Position numbers and translations under genes: made by a program
Part shown: positions 23,440-35,659 of the stretch, piece after piece
How positions within the stretch are numbered: position 1 is the stretch's first letter
How the letters are laid out: the number at the start of each line of letters is the position of its first letter
Notes under the pieces: model-generated
What the model was told of the DNA's origin: nothing
Seen by the model: only the letters and a program-made list of their open reading frames with translations
Databases searched by the model: none
NCBI GenBank assembly: GCA_025677815.1
Contig: JAIXMP010000008.1
Coordinates: forward strand, 1 to 64,000
Direction of reading: 5' to 3'
Origin: Phascolomyces articulosus
Lineage: Eukaryota > Mucoromycota > Mucoromycetes > Mucorales > Lichtheimiaceae
Length of the DNA stretch: 64,000 nucleotides

Positions 23440-26400
23440 TTAACCAAAAAATGATTTGAGTTGAATATGCACATTTTCACAAGGTTCATTACTACTTCGA
23501 CATATTAATCGTGTATCCAGAAGCCAATTAATATATTCGTTTTCCAAGAGTTGGGCATCAATTTGGTTTAGCATTTGGAATATGACCAGCATATCATGTC
23601 TTAACATTGCAACGCGTTCACGACTAAATAAAAGTTCAACTGCCATTCGACGATGTTTAGGGTTAAACCATTGGTGTGTAACAGTACCATTCATTGGACG
23701 AGTTGTCAAAAATAATTGGAAACTAAAAATAAATATCAATATTAGATTTCTTTTGTACTTTTAAAATAATCATATCTTCTTCACTTGATATACCATCCTT
23801 ACCTTTCTGCATCAACATAGGTTGGTTGTAATTCGGTATTTAATAATCCATTCTCAAGATCCCGTAAATATACAGCACGACCATCAGGTTGTGGTGATAA
23901 AGGTCGAATAAATTCATCCGATTTTGATGAAGATCGGAATAACCATGACCACAAGATCCATAGTACAAACAAGCCCGTCAAGCCAGCACGAATCGTAAAT
24001 GGTATCGCAGACACAGTTTCTGTAATGGTATTGATCCATTCCATGATATCAAAGGAGGAATTGGAAGGAGATGTTGATGAAGATGTCGAAGAGCTGGATG
24101 TTGCAGATTTACGTGGCGATTCTTTTGTAGATACATGAGATTGGCGTGATAAGGTTGAGGTACGTACCAAAGGTTGATCAGCAGAAGCTTTGTTACCGTT
24201 TAATTCGATTGCTTTTTCTTCCAAAATCGGAACAAATGATACAATACTATCACCCATCCCCTTCAATGCAGCCTTACTAATCATGCCTATTATGTAAATT
24301 CATATTCTTTAGTATTGGAACATAGTAAAAAAAAAAAGCACATTATTTCTTATTGATCTTTTACCTTTGACGAGTACACTCTTGACAAATTTCACACCCA
24401 TACTACATGTCAGTTTACATTGTGTCCTGCTGACCCAGCTAATACAATATTTCACTGAGGGTATAAATGCATCTGCATATGGAAGTTGTGCAGTCTTGGT
24501 TGAGATCTGGACAACATAGCGACTAGATCAATCCATTTTAATTATTATTAATTTAATATTTTCAATTTTTCTCATAGTGTTTATTCAATGGTAACAGAAA
24601 TATAATAACTTACATATATTCTTCCTTTTTCAAAATATATTGTGTTTCTACAACTTCGGCTTCCTTGAGTTTCACTAAAATTACATATTATAAAAAAGAA
24701 AGGGTTAATAAATTAAAATATTTTTGCAATATATACTCCTTTTTGCTAGAATTAGAAATTTTGTTGTTTACCCATAGGATTATTGACAGGTAAAATATAT
24801 TTCAAAATACGTTGTGATTTGCCATCCACAGATTCCCATGTCCCAACACGCAAATTCGTTCCTCCACCAGCATTATTTTTGGATTCCCAGATCGCAATAT
24901 CTTGAGAGTCAAACAATAGATCATACAATCGCTTGGCAGAAATCGGTAATTGGATTTCTGATTCAACCTTATCAAGATGATCATTACATTCACAAAGACA
25001 TGGACCAGAGGGTACTTGGATATGTGAAGGGATTTCATCAGAGGATGAAGAATCATCACTACTTGATCCATTCTTTCCTTTTTGTTGCTCATCAATTGCT
25101 GGCGGTGTTGCAACAATAGATGTGGTAGAATGATTATTGAAAGCACTACCACTCGATATAGAATCGCTTGACTCCATGGTCGTCTTTTTGCTATTACTAC
25201 TGCTGCTACCTCGTTTTTGTACTTCTTCCATGTTTACCATCTTGCTTGCGTCAAAGAATCCACTGCCACCTGCTACTGTGGCGGCCATCATGGCTGCGGC
25301 CAGCGCGCCTGATTTAGGAATGGGCTTATTAGAAGCTGAACTCTTGCGTCCCTTACGTTTCTTTTTGGGCTCAGGTACAGGTGAAGCAATGGGAGGTTCA
25401 GATTGGTATATTTCAGCAGTTGTTACTTCAGGGGTAGGTTGAACAACAGCTGGTTCAGATTTCTTTTGTTGTTGGATCACTTGTGTTGTTTGACTCTTGT
25501 TGACAGAGGCTGACATGCTGTGAAGAACATCATAGAGAATTTGAAGTGGCATTGGCTAATCCATAACATGAATCGGATATAACGCTCCATTAGTATATGA
25601 AAATGAGCAGGATATATGATGAAAATAATAAACACTAAAAAGTGCATTCTTTACAAACAAACAAAATAATAATATACATACCTCTGCACTCTTGGCATTT
25701 TCAACAGCAAAACGAAGTCTCTCTGCAACAACTTCTACATCATCTAACAATGTCATAAGAACTAATGGTTCGTCTCGTTCGGCCATATCAATCGCCAGTG
25801 CTAAATTATTTGCCTTTCCATTCTTTGACACACAATCTGCAATGCTTGTATCACGGATCAATCGTACAGCCTTTATATTCTTGAGTGGAATAGCAATTGT
25901 ATTGACGCATGTCATCAAGATAGAGCTATAATACCAGAATGTCTCTTGCGTAATAAATGCACGACCTGTGTAAGAATAGCCAAATTCAGATTGAGGTCGT
26001 TGAACACTGCCAGATAATTGTGCACTCAATTCTTGTTCTAAAGGATCAACAAATCCTGTAGGTGTCACTGGTGATGAAACATCATCATTACTACTATCAT
26101 CTTGTTCATCCTCGACTGGTTTCTTTTTCAATGAACTAATGAATGCGTCCAAGACTACTTCATTAGATGATACACCACCAAACAAAACACGAAGTTCACG
26201 GTTACGGGATTCGAGTTCGGGACTGTATCCTGTCAAATCTACCTTTGGTGTTGTATCATCAAGTCGTGTGGGCCAAATAATAGGATGGCCTTCGCTATCC
26301 ACACCAGAAGACAATAAACTAGTAGCAGCTGTGGGTGACATGGGTGTTGCTGGTATTTCTTCATCGCCAGTTCCGGCGGATGCTCCAGAAAACATATTTG

Positions 26401-28813
26401 GGACAAGGCCCCATGGGATTCCCCATGTTGCAGCGCCACCTGCACCATTGGATTGTTGGTGCTGATGTTGTTGTGCTTGCTGTTGAGATACAGATGACGA
26501 CATGGCAGTTGCAAATGATTGTGAAGGTGCAGCTGGAGATGTTGGAGGAGAAGAGGAAGGTGGGTTTGTAGGTGGTTGTTGTGCTTTGACAGCTTCATGA
26601 ACAAGGAGAGGTGTTAATGTGGTTGAGGTAGCAAGAGATACCTGATCTTGATTATCTGCTGAAGTAGATAACAAGACAGCTGAGTGCACTGTTGATGTTA
26701 TCGATGGAGTATTCGTCGTGGTAGATGCAGATGCGGTGGCGGGAAGTGATAAAGCAGAGTCAGTTGCAGTTTGTAACAAAGGCATAGAGTTACGTGTTGG
26801 GCGTGGCGAATCAGATTCACTGCTGGAATTAATCTCGTGGTCACTCGTGGTAGCGGATGGAGAAGAAGCGGTGGGTGGATTTGTGTGTAAATGCAATTGT
26901 TCATTTTCTAACATGAATCGTTTAGCATTTGCAAATGAAGCAATCCAATCACGCATTTCTTCTTCTGTTTCAGCTTGTAAAATAAATGGACTCCTATTTT
27001 TTTGAAGGTATTATTTTTTGTAAATAATTATAAACAAACAAACAGATAATGCATTATTATTATTACAAATGCTGCCTCTTCATTCCAATCGCTCTAAACA
27101 CCAAAAATAGATAATGACTTACTGTTGTACACAAACAACTTCAAAACAAAAACGTCGGTCTTGATCAGCCATAGGCTTGATGTCACACAAAAGCACCGAA
27201 ACACGTTCTCCCACTGTAATGGCACCTTTCAATTTCGGATTGGTGTTGACCTGGCATGTCCCGAAATAACCGTCATGCAAAAAGAACCATTTTCGGATCC
27301 ACGACATTCGCGAAACACGAGTAAATAAATAACCCCACTTGTTAGCACTGGTCTTTTCATCAGCAGTATTACTTGGAGTAATATTGGAAAAGTCAAGAGA
27401 ATGTCGACTTGTCATAGCTGTGCCTAGACTAGAAGGCAGTGATACAGGACCATAACGATCGAGGTCGCGGAGTGGCTGGGTTTGTTGAATATGTTCAGAC
27501 TGGAGTTGTTTCCGAGCCACTTGAAGTCTGTGCAACTGATAATCGCATGTTTTGCGGTCCTAAAATTATTATAGCATCATCCAGCATTCATCAGCACCAT
27601 CTTCCATAACAAATTATATATTGCAAAGTCTTACATCAATCAGCCATTGTTTCCATGCATTTAATCCAGCATCCAGCTTTGACCAGACTTGTTTTCCTCC
27701 ATCCACATCATGAAAATGAGCCAATGTAGCTGCAGAAAAACTCTCCACTAAGCAATGTTCCAACATGGATCGAAATTGTAACATACGAATAACATGTTGA
27801 CCAGACATACGAGTATAAGCTTTACGAGCTTCATGTAATCGAAAAGCCTCTTCGCGTATTGCTGATGCTTCTTTTGTTTTGCTTTGAGATGTATATTTGT
27901 ACAACTGCGCCTCGTATCGCTCTAATGCTTTCTCATGCTGCTTTCGGAAATCCTAAAATAGAATTTTTTTTATCAACCATTAATGACAACGTTTCTTTTG
28001 ATTTTCATCCATGGTAAATCATGTACATCTTCTTATGTATTTTGCCGCGTTCAACTATTTACCCTAAACTCTTTTAAATTCGTCTTTACAAACTGTGCTA
28101 ATGGTTGAATAAAGTTATCTTCAAGGTCAGACACCTAATCAAAGTTTCGCGGAAAAGAAAAAAATGTGAGAATATACAATCAAATGAGCTTTGTTTCTCC
28201 TGTCCCCTTCCCCTTATTTCTTGGATATACATCCAATCCATTCGATTCGAATTATCCAATCCTCTATAAATCATTTAGTCCTATCTTTTTGTTTTGTTTC
28301 TTCGTTTACCAATTTTGTTTTGAATGCCAAGCTTGTCTGCAATGCATCCGAGAAGCTGCGAATGACAGCACCTGTAAAATTGGGATCTGCAAATAGCAGC
28401 AACACAAATTATTAGATATAAAGTTTCCTTTCGTACATGTATGCATTTTCACAACTTCTTTTTTTTCTTCTTTTTTTACTCCTTACCGATTAAAACACTA
28501 TCGATACCAACAGGTATTGTCTTTTTACAAACGTTATTCGTCTCCAAGTTAAATTCTATCATTTTATTTACATAGGTAAATCTTTCAAATGATATCTTTT
28601 TTAATATACTAAAGAAATAAAAAAAAATAGAGAGCTTATATTACTTGTAAGTTTATCCGTATAGAGTTTCAAGTGCTTGGATAGCTGGTCGAGCCATTTA
28701 TCAAGTAAATCAAGTTGCTCGTCGAAATGGAGAACATTGGCTCGATAAACAGGTGAATCGGTGACAGCATCGTGAAGCGTTACTAATGTTGGTTGACTGT
28801 GGCTCGTTTCCAT
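23440..28813 (-). CDS. LAM1/LAM3 (Ysp1/Sip3)-type BAR-PH-GRAM-VASt protein
   Basis: Twelve exons: 28813-28645, 28555-28487, 28386-28310, 28134-28063, 27952-27635, 27559-27123, 26993-25682, 25555-24772, 24674-24614, 24522-24365, 24286-23803 and 23722-23440, giving about 1407 aa. These proteins sit in the ER at plasma-membrane contact sites and move sterol through the VASt/StART-like domain. Seen here: an N-terminal BAR-like helical region (to about 280); a PH domain starting KWGYLFTRVSRMSWIRKWFF (about 309-415); a Ser/Pro-rich linker; a GRAM-like block with RAFITQETFWYY (about 720-818); a VASt domain from CLCECNDHLDKVESEIQLP (about 1005-1160); and one membrane span GLFVLWILWSWLF (about 1260). 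This order fits Sip3/Ysp1 better than Lam2/4/5/6. Linker lengths depend on my splice choices. Confidence 0.88.
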
Positions 28814-29647
28814 AGTGACGAAGGGAAAAAAAGGGGGGGAGGTGAGTGAGATAAGAAAGAGAAAGAGCTACGAGCAAAAGAAGCTTGTTATTGTTTGTTC
28901 AGCCTTCAGACTCTATACGACAGTAAACAACGTCGATAATAGTCGTACGATTCAATAAAAAAAGTATGAAAAGGTAAAAAGGAAAAAGAGAGGTGAAAGA
29001 AAGGAAAAAAGAATAAGAAGCCCGTTTTTTTGATATTAAAAAAAAAAGGCTAAAAAAATGAATTTAGTTTTCGAAGCTTAACTGCCAGACACGCACAGTA
29101 AATTGAAAGCAAATCCGGAACAGGAGGTACATTTATCCCGATTTTTCAGTACCTTTTTTTCTCACAACAAATTTGAAAGTTTCCTATCGCCCGTTAATCC
29201 AAGACATTCATATTCATTCTCATTACCAAAATGCTTTACCATTCGAACCATATATTATATAATTTTTTAGTAACTTATATTACTGTTGGTACAGTACGGC
29301 AAAAGTATTCACTTTTTTTTGAAGCTTTTGTTTAAGAGAGAAATAAAAATTCTTATTGGTATTTTCACTGAAGTTTGTTGTGTGTCAACTCATATTTGAC
29401 TGAGCACTAGTTTCATTAATAATGAAGTAACATACGAATATCATTTCACCGTTTGCGATTTAGATAATAGTTGGTGATATTTCTCTTTGCAAGACAATCT
29501 AGGAATTATTTTTATATGCCAAGAGCTTCTTGATAAAAAAACACATCTACATCATCCGCACATTAATAAGGAATAGATTATTTATCCAGATGAGTATAAT
29601 TCACAATATATTAACAATAACAATAGTTATAATAAGAAATAATGAGA
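28814..29647. other. LAM promoter side and P450 3' side
   Basis: No gene is seen. The first 200 bases are purine-rich on the plus strand, upstream of the LAM ATG. The end is the 3' flank of the P450 gene. Confidence 0.6.
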
Positions 29648-31857
29648 TCAAATTAAAGCATTTTCTCGCTTGACCATACGGACAACAGGATTGGAGGGTG
29701 GTAGGATAGCAGCTGCATAGGCGATCGTATTTATATCCGGGTATTCAGGTTCGCCATTTTCACCAATAACAGGTTCAACCACGCAACGACTAAATAATCT
29801 TACCCATACGTTAAAGATTTCCAACTCGGCCTATATAAAAGATATTACCCAAGTATATAAACCCATTAATATCCTCCAATAAACCCATCTACAAACTTAT
29901 AATAATTATGAAAAGACATACCAAATAGGTGCCAATGCAAACACGTCTATATAATAAACGGTAGAGTGAATGATATCATTAGAAAATAATGCTCAATAAA
30001 ATGAATTGGATTATATATTACTTTACCTTCCAAAACCAAAGTTGAAATGATCACGTCCTTCTGCAGGTGAATTCGCTGATGAGTACATTGGACGAAGATC
30101 ATCTAGGTAGCGATCAGGAACAAATTTATCGGCATCTGGATAGAAATCTTCGTTGTGATGGATAACATGCATATTGGCAATTAAGGTTGCACCTTTTGGA
30201 ATGAAATATCCATTGACCTCCACTACAAAATGAATTGTAAAATTCAATTATTTTCATTATCTCATTTTAGCTATGATATATCTATCTATATTCATAAACA
30301 CTTACAATCTTGCTCCGCTTCATGGGATATACCAAAAGCTGTGGAAGGTCGGAATCGCATACATTCCTTTTGTACTGATATAGAATAAGGCAAACTTTCT
30401 CGATCTTCAAAAGTTGGAAGTCTACCATGGGTACGAATGAATTGATCCAGTTCGGCAGCAATTTTTTTTTGTATCAATGGATAGTGACAAAGGATAATTA
30501 ATGACCAAGTCAGCATAACAGCGCTCGTGTCAGTTCCCGCTAGAAGTGTATCACCTAAAGAGAGAAAAAACACAAAGATGAATGACTGACATATGTACTC
30601 CATGGATCATTTCCCAATATCACCCGTTTTTTTTTCCTATTCAATAATTCACCCATTGCTTATACGTACATAAAGCGACAAGCACATTAGATGGTTCATT
30701 CACATCTTCCATTTCCAATAAGGAGGTTGCAAAACAATCCACACCATTATCAATTGCTTCTTCAAGAAGTCGTTGGAAACATGGATCACGTCGTTCGTCA
30801 ATAAACTTGCGCATTTTTTGTTCTTTGCGGAATAAGATATCCAAAACAGTCATGATGGGAAGGAACGAGTTGATTTCTGTAGCCATGATTTTAGATGTAT
30901 CATCCATAATGTGATATACTTCTTTAAAGAGGGGATCGTCGATGGATTCTGCTCGCTTTCCAAAACACGTTGAAAGAATAACGTTCATGGACATAAAATG
31001 AAGTGGGTAAGCAATATTGACTGAACCATTTTTAGCTGTTTCTGCTAAAAGATCATCGATAAGTGCATCTGCTTCGGGAATGTGCAATCGTTCGAATTTT
31101 TCTCGGTTCTTGGGTCCAAGAATTTGTAATGCTAAAATATATTGGATAAAAAAACGTATGTTAAAGCAATCAAGAAATAAATAAGAGAATGTAGTGTGCT
31201 TCAAAAAGTAGTAATAATATACCTGCTCCGCGAGTTTTATTCCATTGAGTTGATGGATTGCCAATAACAATACCTTTGCTACCAGAAGCATAATATTTGG
31301 ATAAAAAGGTTGTATGAGGTCGACTAGAAGTGTATTTTCCGTTTTTGCCATTGAATATTTGGTATGCAAGGTGTGGTTCGCCAACTGAAATCCACTGTTG
31401 CACACCCATCTTGATGCTTATAATTGGTCCTGTTTTTTTTAAAGATTACATGAGAAAATTGTTTAAAAACAAAAAAAAAAAACCATGATACGTACCTAAT
31501 TCGTCATGCCATTTATTAAATTGAAGGACAGGAATCTTTCCAATAGAAAAAAGATGTCCTAAACGCATGTATAATTCAAAACAATGATAAGAACCAACTA
31601 TTCTCTTTTATCATTCTTATACATTGGACAAATACACAAAAAAATAAACAACCATTTTAATACATACCAAAGTAAGGAATGGCTCCTTTTGGTGATGGGA
31701 TTTTCTTGAGTCCCTTTTTTTTATGGTTGTTGTTTGTCAAGGATGATATTAACAAATAGGTACAAGCAGTAATACTGAGAACCACTGCTGCTGTTTTTCT
31801 TGGTGATTGAGAAACGAAGTTACTAAAGTTGTCTAATTCACGTTGTATGCCTTCCAT
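29648..31857 (-). CDS. Cytochrome P450 monooxygenase
   Basis: Eight exons: 31857-31668, 31558-31496, 31429-31223, 31131-30670, 30554-30306, 30222-30027, 29946-29922 and 29830-29648, giving about 524 aa, the normal size. The heme-thiolate enzyme hydroxylates hydrophobic substrates with electrons from an ER reductase; its substrate cannot be read from sequence. Visible are an N-terminal membrane anchor (VVLSITACTYLLISSL), a basic Pro-containing hinge (KKIPSPKGAIPYFG), the I-helix AGTDTS (about 311-316), the K-helix ECMR (ExxR) and the heme loop FGFGRRVCIG. That loop is split by an intron after FGFGR and continues in a 25-nt exon. All key residues are present, so it should be active. No biosynthetic cluster partner is adjacent. 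Confidence 0.95.
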
Positions 31858-31987
31858 ACTGACAAATGAATATTAAAAAAAAAGAGGATAAAGAAATATA
31901 CATGTAAAAATTATAAAGACTTTTTAGATATTTATACCTTTATGTTTTGGTACCATCTCTCAATTATCAGGCCAGTCTCCTGTTGTG

Positions 31988-32190
31988 TTACCATTTTTTG
32001 TGTATCTTGACTAGATCTTCTTCAAATGTAGAGTACCAGCGATGTTTATCTGTGGCATCTTTAATCCACAAGAATGGAAATAGTTTATTTACTAGTGTTT
32101 TTTTTTACTTTTTCTTTTATTTTCTTTATTTGATATATGATACGTAACTGAAAGCTCATTCTATAATATGAATAGGACTCTACCTGCCAT
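31988..32190 (-). CDS. Possible 36-aa protein with a 7-nt first exon
   Basis: An ATG at 32190 is followed by only seven coding bases, a GTAGAG...CACTAG intron, and an exon (32091-31988) open for 34 more codons to TAA. The product has NKLFPFLWIKDAT and then HRWYSTFEEDLVKIHKKW, an aromatic, basic-acidic mix unlike chance AT-rich frames. The frame is closed upstream of the acceptor, so the microexon or some other upstream exon is needed. The family is not recognised; small mitochondrial or secretory subunits of this size exist, but I have no evidence for either. It lies just upstream of the P450 start and could instead be a relic. Confidence 0.3.
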
Positions 32191-33226
32191 TTGCCATATT
32201 CATGTTGTTATTCTAGTAGTATCATCGGGAAACGGAGAAAGAAGCCCGAGTGGTCCTGGATTCAGTTGCTGTTAGGTTACTTTTGTTTCACAAAAACAAT
32301 GATATAGCCAGACAGGCGAATGTTTACAACTAATACAAATATATGGCTAAATCCGGATTTTTTATATAAATATCGTAGATCATTTATTTTAATGGGTATT
32401 TTCTCTTCTTATTTTCCCCTTCACCAGTGAAATCTAAATACTTTTTCTCTTTGTTTACAAAAAAAAAAGTTAAGTGGTTACAATTCTGTATATTTGGCGG
32501 TTGTACAAGAGCTTCAATGGTATTGACAATTACTCCGAATACTGAGTGACGCGAAAGAAAACTTAAAAAACTTATCAAGAGAAGTCGTAGATAGGGTCAA
32601 CATTTGCATCATTTGTTGTAATATCACTTATTACAAGCAGTAAACAGAAGAATTTTTTAGGTGAACAAAGTCGTTAAAAATATCGGTCCGGGTCCAAAGT
32701 GATACTATCAAGATTCGTGTGACTCCTTGATGATCTACTGCATTCTTGCGTATTCGCATCATAATCGTAGTGTGTATACGATCGAGGCACAATATCAGGT
32801 TCAAGGAACGACTAATTTATGCTGATATCGTTCATATCCACTTTCTTTTTCAATAGAAAAACTTTCATCTGTGTAAAGGATGAACATTATTTGGACTAAA
32901 TATTCAATTAAAAGATAGAATAATCCTTTTCAAACCAAAAAGAAAAACATATATTCAACTCTTCTATAATTTCGACTTATAACTTCTATCGTTAAAAGAT
33001 TAAACAATTATGTGCTATTTGAACATACATCATTCCCTATCTAATATTTCAAACTTTCCATATCGACACAAAACAACCCTGAAAAAACGATATCAAAACC
33101 TCTTCCCCATTAAAATCAAAACAACATATCCTTAAATCATTATTAATATCTTCTTTGTACACAAAACCAAACATGGCCTTATTTTATTATGAATGCAAGT
33201 ATAAAAATGAATCATAATGAATAAGT
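32191..33226. other. Spacer, no gene seen
   Basis: No convincing frame on either strand. The last 150 bases are the 3' UTR side of the P0 gene. Confidence 0.55.
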
Positions 33227-34261
33227 TTAGTCGAAAAGACCGAAGCCCATATCTTCATCGGATTCATCTTCTTCTTCAGCCTTAGCTTCTTCGGCGGCGG
33301 CAGCACCAGAGTCGGCGGCAGCAGCGGGAGCAGCGGCAACAACGAAAGCATCAGGGTTTTCCAAGAATTCCTTGATCTTTTCGGAACCTTCAAAGGTGTA
33401 GTCAGTGGCAACGGAGACAGCCAATAAGTTCTTGTAACCGTTGATGATGGAGTGAGGGACGGCAGCGGCGGTGGGGTAACCGACGGCCAAAGAGATAGCA
33501 GCGACGTCACGGACAACAGCCAAAAGGTTGGCAACGAGGGTGGATTCTTCAACATCCAAAACTTCGGGAGAGAAGGCAACACCATTGTCAAAGACTTGGG
33601 TAACGCTCATACCGTAGGTGAAGGGCGAAATGTTCAACATGTTAAGCAAGACAGCTTCGGAGGGACCGACACGTTCACCACCAGTGACGACTTGGACGTC
33701 GCTGACAATTTCAATGGTACCACGAGAAATCTTGGTTGGGATACCCAAAGCTTGGAAGAAAGAAGTCTTACCGGGTTCCATACCAGTGTTACCAGCAGGA
33801 ACGAAGACATTGCCAGGGGCAATAGCGTTAGCACGAGCGGGGGCAGCAACACGGTTTTCGGTAATCTTGTTACGGATTTCCTTAAGGTCGCCGTTGGTGA
33901 AGACGAAACCAATGTTACCCTTGACGTGGGGCATCAAACGGTCAAGTTCAGGACGTTCGGCAACGAAAGTCTTGAAAGCACGACGGACCATGGTGTTCTT
34001 ACCCATAAGAACAACAGCTTCGCCACGGAGGGAGTGACGAATTTGGTGCATTTGGTTAGAACCAACGTTGTCAACGTTGACAACGAAGACAGTTTGGTAG
34101 CTGTCAATGTAGTTCTTGAGCTATATGTTTTTTTTAAAAAAATAGTAAAAATGTAAGTTTTTCCCTTCATAAAGCATAATTGAAGGTGATGTTACATTTT
34201 TTTCGACGAATTCGAATTATACCTTTTCAAAGTATTGTTCCTTGGATTCTCGCTTCGACAT
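33227..34261 (-). CDS. RPP0: Large ribosomal subunit stalk protein P0 (uL10)
   Basis: Two exons, 34261-34223 and 34120-33227, encode 310 aa. P0 anchors the P1/P2 dimers at the GTPase-associated centre of the 60S subunit. The protein starts [13 protein letters not shown], has the rRNA-binding region ([25 protein letters not shown]) and ends in the hallmark acidic tail [15 protein letters not shown] shared with P1/P2 and recognised by elongation factors. The only intron falls after codon 13, as is common for ribosomal protein genes. Third positions are markedly richer in C and G than in neighbours, which fits a highly expressed gene and also opens a long non-coding frame on the other strand. 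Confidence 0.98.
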
Positions 34262-34662
34262 GCTGAATAATTTGCTGTTCGAGGACTTTTAAAGAACTGG
34301 ATAAAAAATAAATATAATATTCATCAGTATATAACGTTCTGATATATTTGGCTGGGAAGTTCCAAACATCTTCTCTCGATTGATAGTTCAATCAATGGAT
34401 GAATCATCAATGGATGCATTGGCATATAGATGGATGAATGGATGGATGGATAGATTTATATCTATACTGAAGGTCATAGTTTACCTAAAGGGAGCAACAA
34501 AAAGAGACAGAACAAGAAGTATCTGGCGCTGAGGATTTTAAAGAAATAACTTGTAGCTCCGTTCTAAAATTAAGCCTTATTGTTTTTATTTCATCATATC
34601 AAGAGTTTATGCAAACTATTGCCCACAGATAATGTGTGGCATTCCAAAAAACATGTAAATTA
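34262..34662. promoter_or_regulatory. Ribosomal P0 promoter region
   Basis: This 401-bp gap lies between the P0 start codon and the 3' end of the next minus-strand gene. It includes a GGAT/GGAA-type tandem repeat at about 34392-34456. No defined ribosomal-protein promoter box was recognised. Confidence 0.45.
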
Positions 34663-35400
34663 TTACATCTTGGCCTCTTTTAATTCTTTTAATACCATTA
34701 ATCCTGCTAATTCTCTTGTAGTAAAAACGATTCCAAGAATGTTACTTATATGAAAAACATGTGTTGAATAGTTCTAATAACGGTCAGCGAAAACGATTTG
34801 TCCCTTAGATAATTAAACAGATCTAAATTCAACACTTTTACACTTTGATTTACTTACCTTTGGAACGTATATATACCTCCATGGTTTTGGATAGTTCAGC
34901 AGTAATACACGCCAAGCAGAAGAAACTCGTGAACATTGTATAGCAGTATCTTGCGGAACGTAATCGATAATGCAGCAACTAATATCATACGGAAGGCAAG
35001 TAAAAAAATCAACTCTATGTTCCAGTCGTCTTTGTGCCTGGTATTTTTCCTGGGTCAATAATTCATAGTATGTGTCAGTTCGTGGTACTTGTTCTAATCC
35101 TTTATTCAACAACTCAAGTGCTTGTTTTTGGTACCCATGGGATGCATACAGACGCCCTGCACGTAAGCATTCTCCTGGTTCGAATGATATATTTTTCGTT
35201 GGAGGAGCTGTTGCTTCGCCTTGAAATTTTTTTCTTTGGTGCTGGTCTTTCGAAATAGCCACCGTTCCAAGCATAAGTTCATTCTCATCATTAAGATTCT
35301 TTGTGTTGTTCGTTACACCATAACCATCACGATCTTCAAGTTTCATTTTGCTGTTGTGTTGAGATATTGTTAAATCAGTTAAATTAAAAGTTGTCGTCAT
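34663..35400 (-). CDS. Short TPR/F-box protein lacking the LRR region
   Basis: Exon 1 is 35400-34858 and a fitting second exon is 34773-34663 (GTAAGT donor, TTATTAG acceptor), giving about 217 aa. A TPR-like unit (GRLYASHGYQKQALELLNKG) is followed by an F-box (DFFTCLPYDISCCIIDYVPQ...CSRVSSAWR). F-box proteins bind Skp1 in SCF ubiquitin ligases and TPRs bind partners. The upstream neighbour has the same two domains and similar flanks (MTTT..., LNYPxPW) but carries about 400 further residues with leucine-rich repeats. This copy ends soon after the F-box with an unrelated tail (TRELAGLMVLKELKEAKM). It therefore looks like a diverged, truncated tandem duplicate. Without substrate-binding repeats it may act differently or be dying. 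Confidence 0.7.
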
Positions 35401-35659
35401 TCGCTTTAAAAAGCCTTTGACAGCTGCTTGTGAAAAAAAAAAGAATCGTTAAAAAAGTGTATTGATAAAAACAAATATTACTGGAATTATGGACGGTGAT
35501 ACAAAGAGTTTATTTTCAATCTTACTACAACGGTGAGGAAAAGTATAATATACACAATTATTATATCAACAATCCATATAATACAACTTTGAATATACAT
35601 TTTAAAGCTTAATCATTTCACTACTAATGTAATCTACCTATATGCGAGGTATTAATCTG

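Noticed and set aside
33452..34156. Long plus-strand open frame (234 codons) across the P0 gene
   Set aside because: It is antisense to ribosomal P0. The strong C/G third-position bias of P0 removes stops from the opposite strand, and the product shows no domain.
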